From the NCBI GenBank assembly GCA_003510895.1, contig DOKE01000029.1:1-6031 (forward strand): a stretch of 6,031 bases of DNA. The letters run 5' to 3'. The notes beneath the pieces are model-generated. The model did no database searches. It was not told the DNA's origin and saw only the letters and a program-made list of their open reading frames with translations. This stretch comes from Candidatus Moraniibacteriota bacterium. Lineage in GTDB: Bacteria > Patescibacteriota > Minisyncoccia > Moranbacterales > GWC2-37-73. Made by a program: the position numbers and the translations under genes. Shown here in pieces: positions 5,396-6,031 of this stretch (within the stretch, counting starts at the first letter, position 1; each line of letters starts with the position of its first letter).

Positions 5396-5556
5396 ATGGT
5401 TAGCGAAGAAAGTGTTGTATTGGTGCCTGGGGCAATCCGGGATGTTAGAGGCTACGAAAGCTATGACGGATTGGATATTTGGATGAATAATTTGAGGCTG
5501 GTCATGATTGGAATAAAAATGTGGCAGAAATAATTGAAAATATTATTCAAAATTAA
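5396..5556 (+). pseudogene. Short gene remnant with an apparent one-base deletion
   Basis: An ATG at 5396 opens a 45-codon frame ending at TAA 5531-5533. Its first 32 residues read like protein (ESVVLVPGAIRDVRGYESY, then DGLDIWMNN), but the rest (LRLVMIGIKMWQK) does not. In another frame, from 5491 to the TAA at 5554-5556, a protein-like tail appears: FEAGHDWNKNVAEIIENI and three more residues. Adding one base near AATAATTT (5486-5493) joins the two into about 53 residues. That suggests a single-base deletion, or a sequencing error, in a real small gene or in the C-terminal end of a larger one whose front is lost. I do not recognise the family. No Shine-Dalgarno precedes it. The joined frame ends 12 bases before the DUF2975-like gene, so the two may have been one transcript. 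Confidence 0.45.
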
Positions 5557-5568
5557 TCAGAAACAATT

Positions 5569-6027
5569 ATGAAACGAGGTTTAATAATATTTTTTCAGGC
5601 AGGTGTTGCGCTTATTGGTATCAGTGTTTTTGTTTTTATGCTGTGGGAGCCTCACATCGAAGGCAGAAATGCGCACGCCACACTTTTCGAGATTTATTTC
5701 AAAGATCCTTTTCTTGCGTATGCGTATATCGCGTCTATTTCATTTTTTACAGCGCTCTATCAAGCATTTAAAATATTGGAATATGTCAGACGAAATAATA
5801 TATTCTCGCAAGATATTGTGAAAGCTTTGCGGACTATAAAATATTGCGCAATAGCCATTATCGGTTTTGTCGCGGCAGGAGAGGTCTTTATTATGTTAAA
5901 TGATAGCGATGACCGGGCAGGCGGGGTTTTTCTGGGTATCCTCATCACACTTGGTTCGATTATTGTTGCCATCGTGGCAGCGATGTTCGAACGAAAGTCG
6001 CAAAGACTAAAAAAATCAACTTGGTAA
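5569..6027 (+). CDS. DUF2975-like four-helix membrane protein
   Basis: The 152-residue protein has four predicted membrane helices at about 5-25, 48-66, 90-109 and 118-139. The layout and signature segments (FFTALYQAFKILEYVRRNNIFS, 59-80, then VKALRTIKYCAI, 84-95, and the last helix ending AMFER, 137-141) fit DUF2975, small inner-membrane proteins of unknown function often encoded beside a small HTH regulator. No such regulator is seen on the left side; the right side is cut by the window. In family members I recall, the chain continues for a dozen or more residues after the last helix; here it stops at KSTW, and the TGG and TAA codons are the GGTAA of the terminal palindromic repeat. The repeat may therefore have replaced the original C-terminus. 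The start is ATG after an A-rich leader without Shine-Dalgarno. Confidence 0.75.
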   Translation: MKRGLIIFFQAGVALIGISVFVFMLWEPHIEGRNAHATLFEIYFKDPFLAYAYIASISFFTALYQAFKILEYVRRNNIFSQDIVKALRTIKYCAIAIIGFVAAGEVFIMLNDSDDRAGGVFLGILITLGSIIVAIVAAMFERKSQRLKKSTW

Positions 6028-6031
6028 CGTA
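6021..6031. repeat. Left end of a second copy of the palindromic repeat, cut by the window edge
   Basis: TTGGTAACGTA is identical to the first 11 bases of the palindromic repeat at 4708-4718, and the upstream bases are also similar (CAAC against AAAT). Only the first unit is visible, so orientation and full structure are unknown. It overlaps the stop codon of the DUF2975-like gene (TAA 6025-6027). An exact 11-base match to a 38-base element is unlikely by chance in 6 kb. Confidence 0.65.

Overview
The window is AT-rich and every gene I can support lies on the + strand. The genes are compact. Most begin just downstream of very AT-rich leaders with no Shine-Dalgarno sequence, and most encode small proteins with a single N-terminal membrane anchor. 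Internal codons fit the standard bacterial code: the stops I assign are TAA or TAG, and TGA is not read through. These traits, with a short TsaB-like protein and a DUF2975-type membrane protein, suggest a member of the Candidate Phyla Radiation (Patescibacteria). This is an inference from style and gene families; there is no rRNA or other marker gene here to prove it.

Left part (1-1700). After a GC-rich hairpin at the extreme left edge comes a 409-residue membrane-anchored, probably exported protein with eight cysteines and no family I recognise. It is followed by a 39-residue lysine-rich protein with the only perfect Shine-Dalgarno in the window and a clear intrinsic terminator whose stem contains its stop codon. 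A large AT-rich inverted repeat lies between this terminator and the next gene.

Middle part (1724-4687). This is a probable co-directional cluster: a soluble GGDEF-like protein with an SGDEF signature and an enlarged region after it; a membrane-anchored SIMPL (DUF541) protein; a membrane-anchored Amidase_2 peptidoglycan amidase with a complete catalytic set; and an 88-residue protein resembling the N-terminal half of TsaB with a degraded GPGSFTG loop. The last three are 9 and 12 bases apart and probably form one transcript with an envelope theme. A 14-residue CxxC mini-ORF sits between the GGDEF-like and SIMPL genes.

Right part (4688-6031). A compact palindromic repeat (two tandem GGTAACGTACCA units plus an inverted unit) separates the cluster from a RibD_C-type reductase gene, a short gene remnant that appears to have lost one base, and a four-helix DUF2975-like membrane protein. 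The first 11 bases of the same palindromic repeat recur as the last 11 bases of the window and supply the stop codon of the DUF2975-like gene. The interval 4746-6020 is therefore bracketed by copies of one repeat, and the window may stop there because a multicopy repeat broke the assembly.

The most unusual items are the palindromic repeat pair, the TsaB-like half protein, the enlarged GGDEF-like protein, the frameshifted remnant and the cysteine-rich exported protein. I see no tRNA, rRNA, CRISPR array, transposase or recognisable defence system. No stretch longer than about 210 bases lacks a gene or gene remnant.
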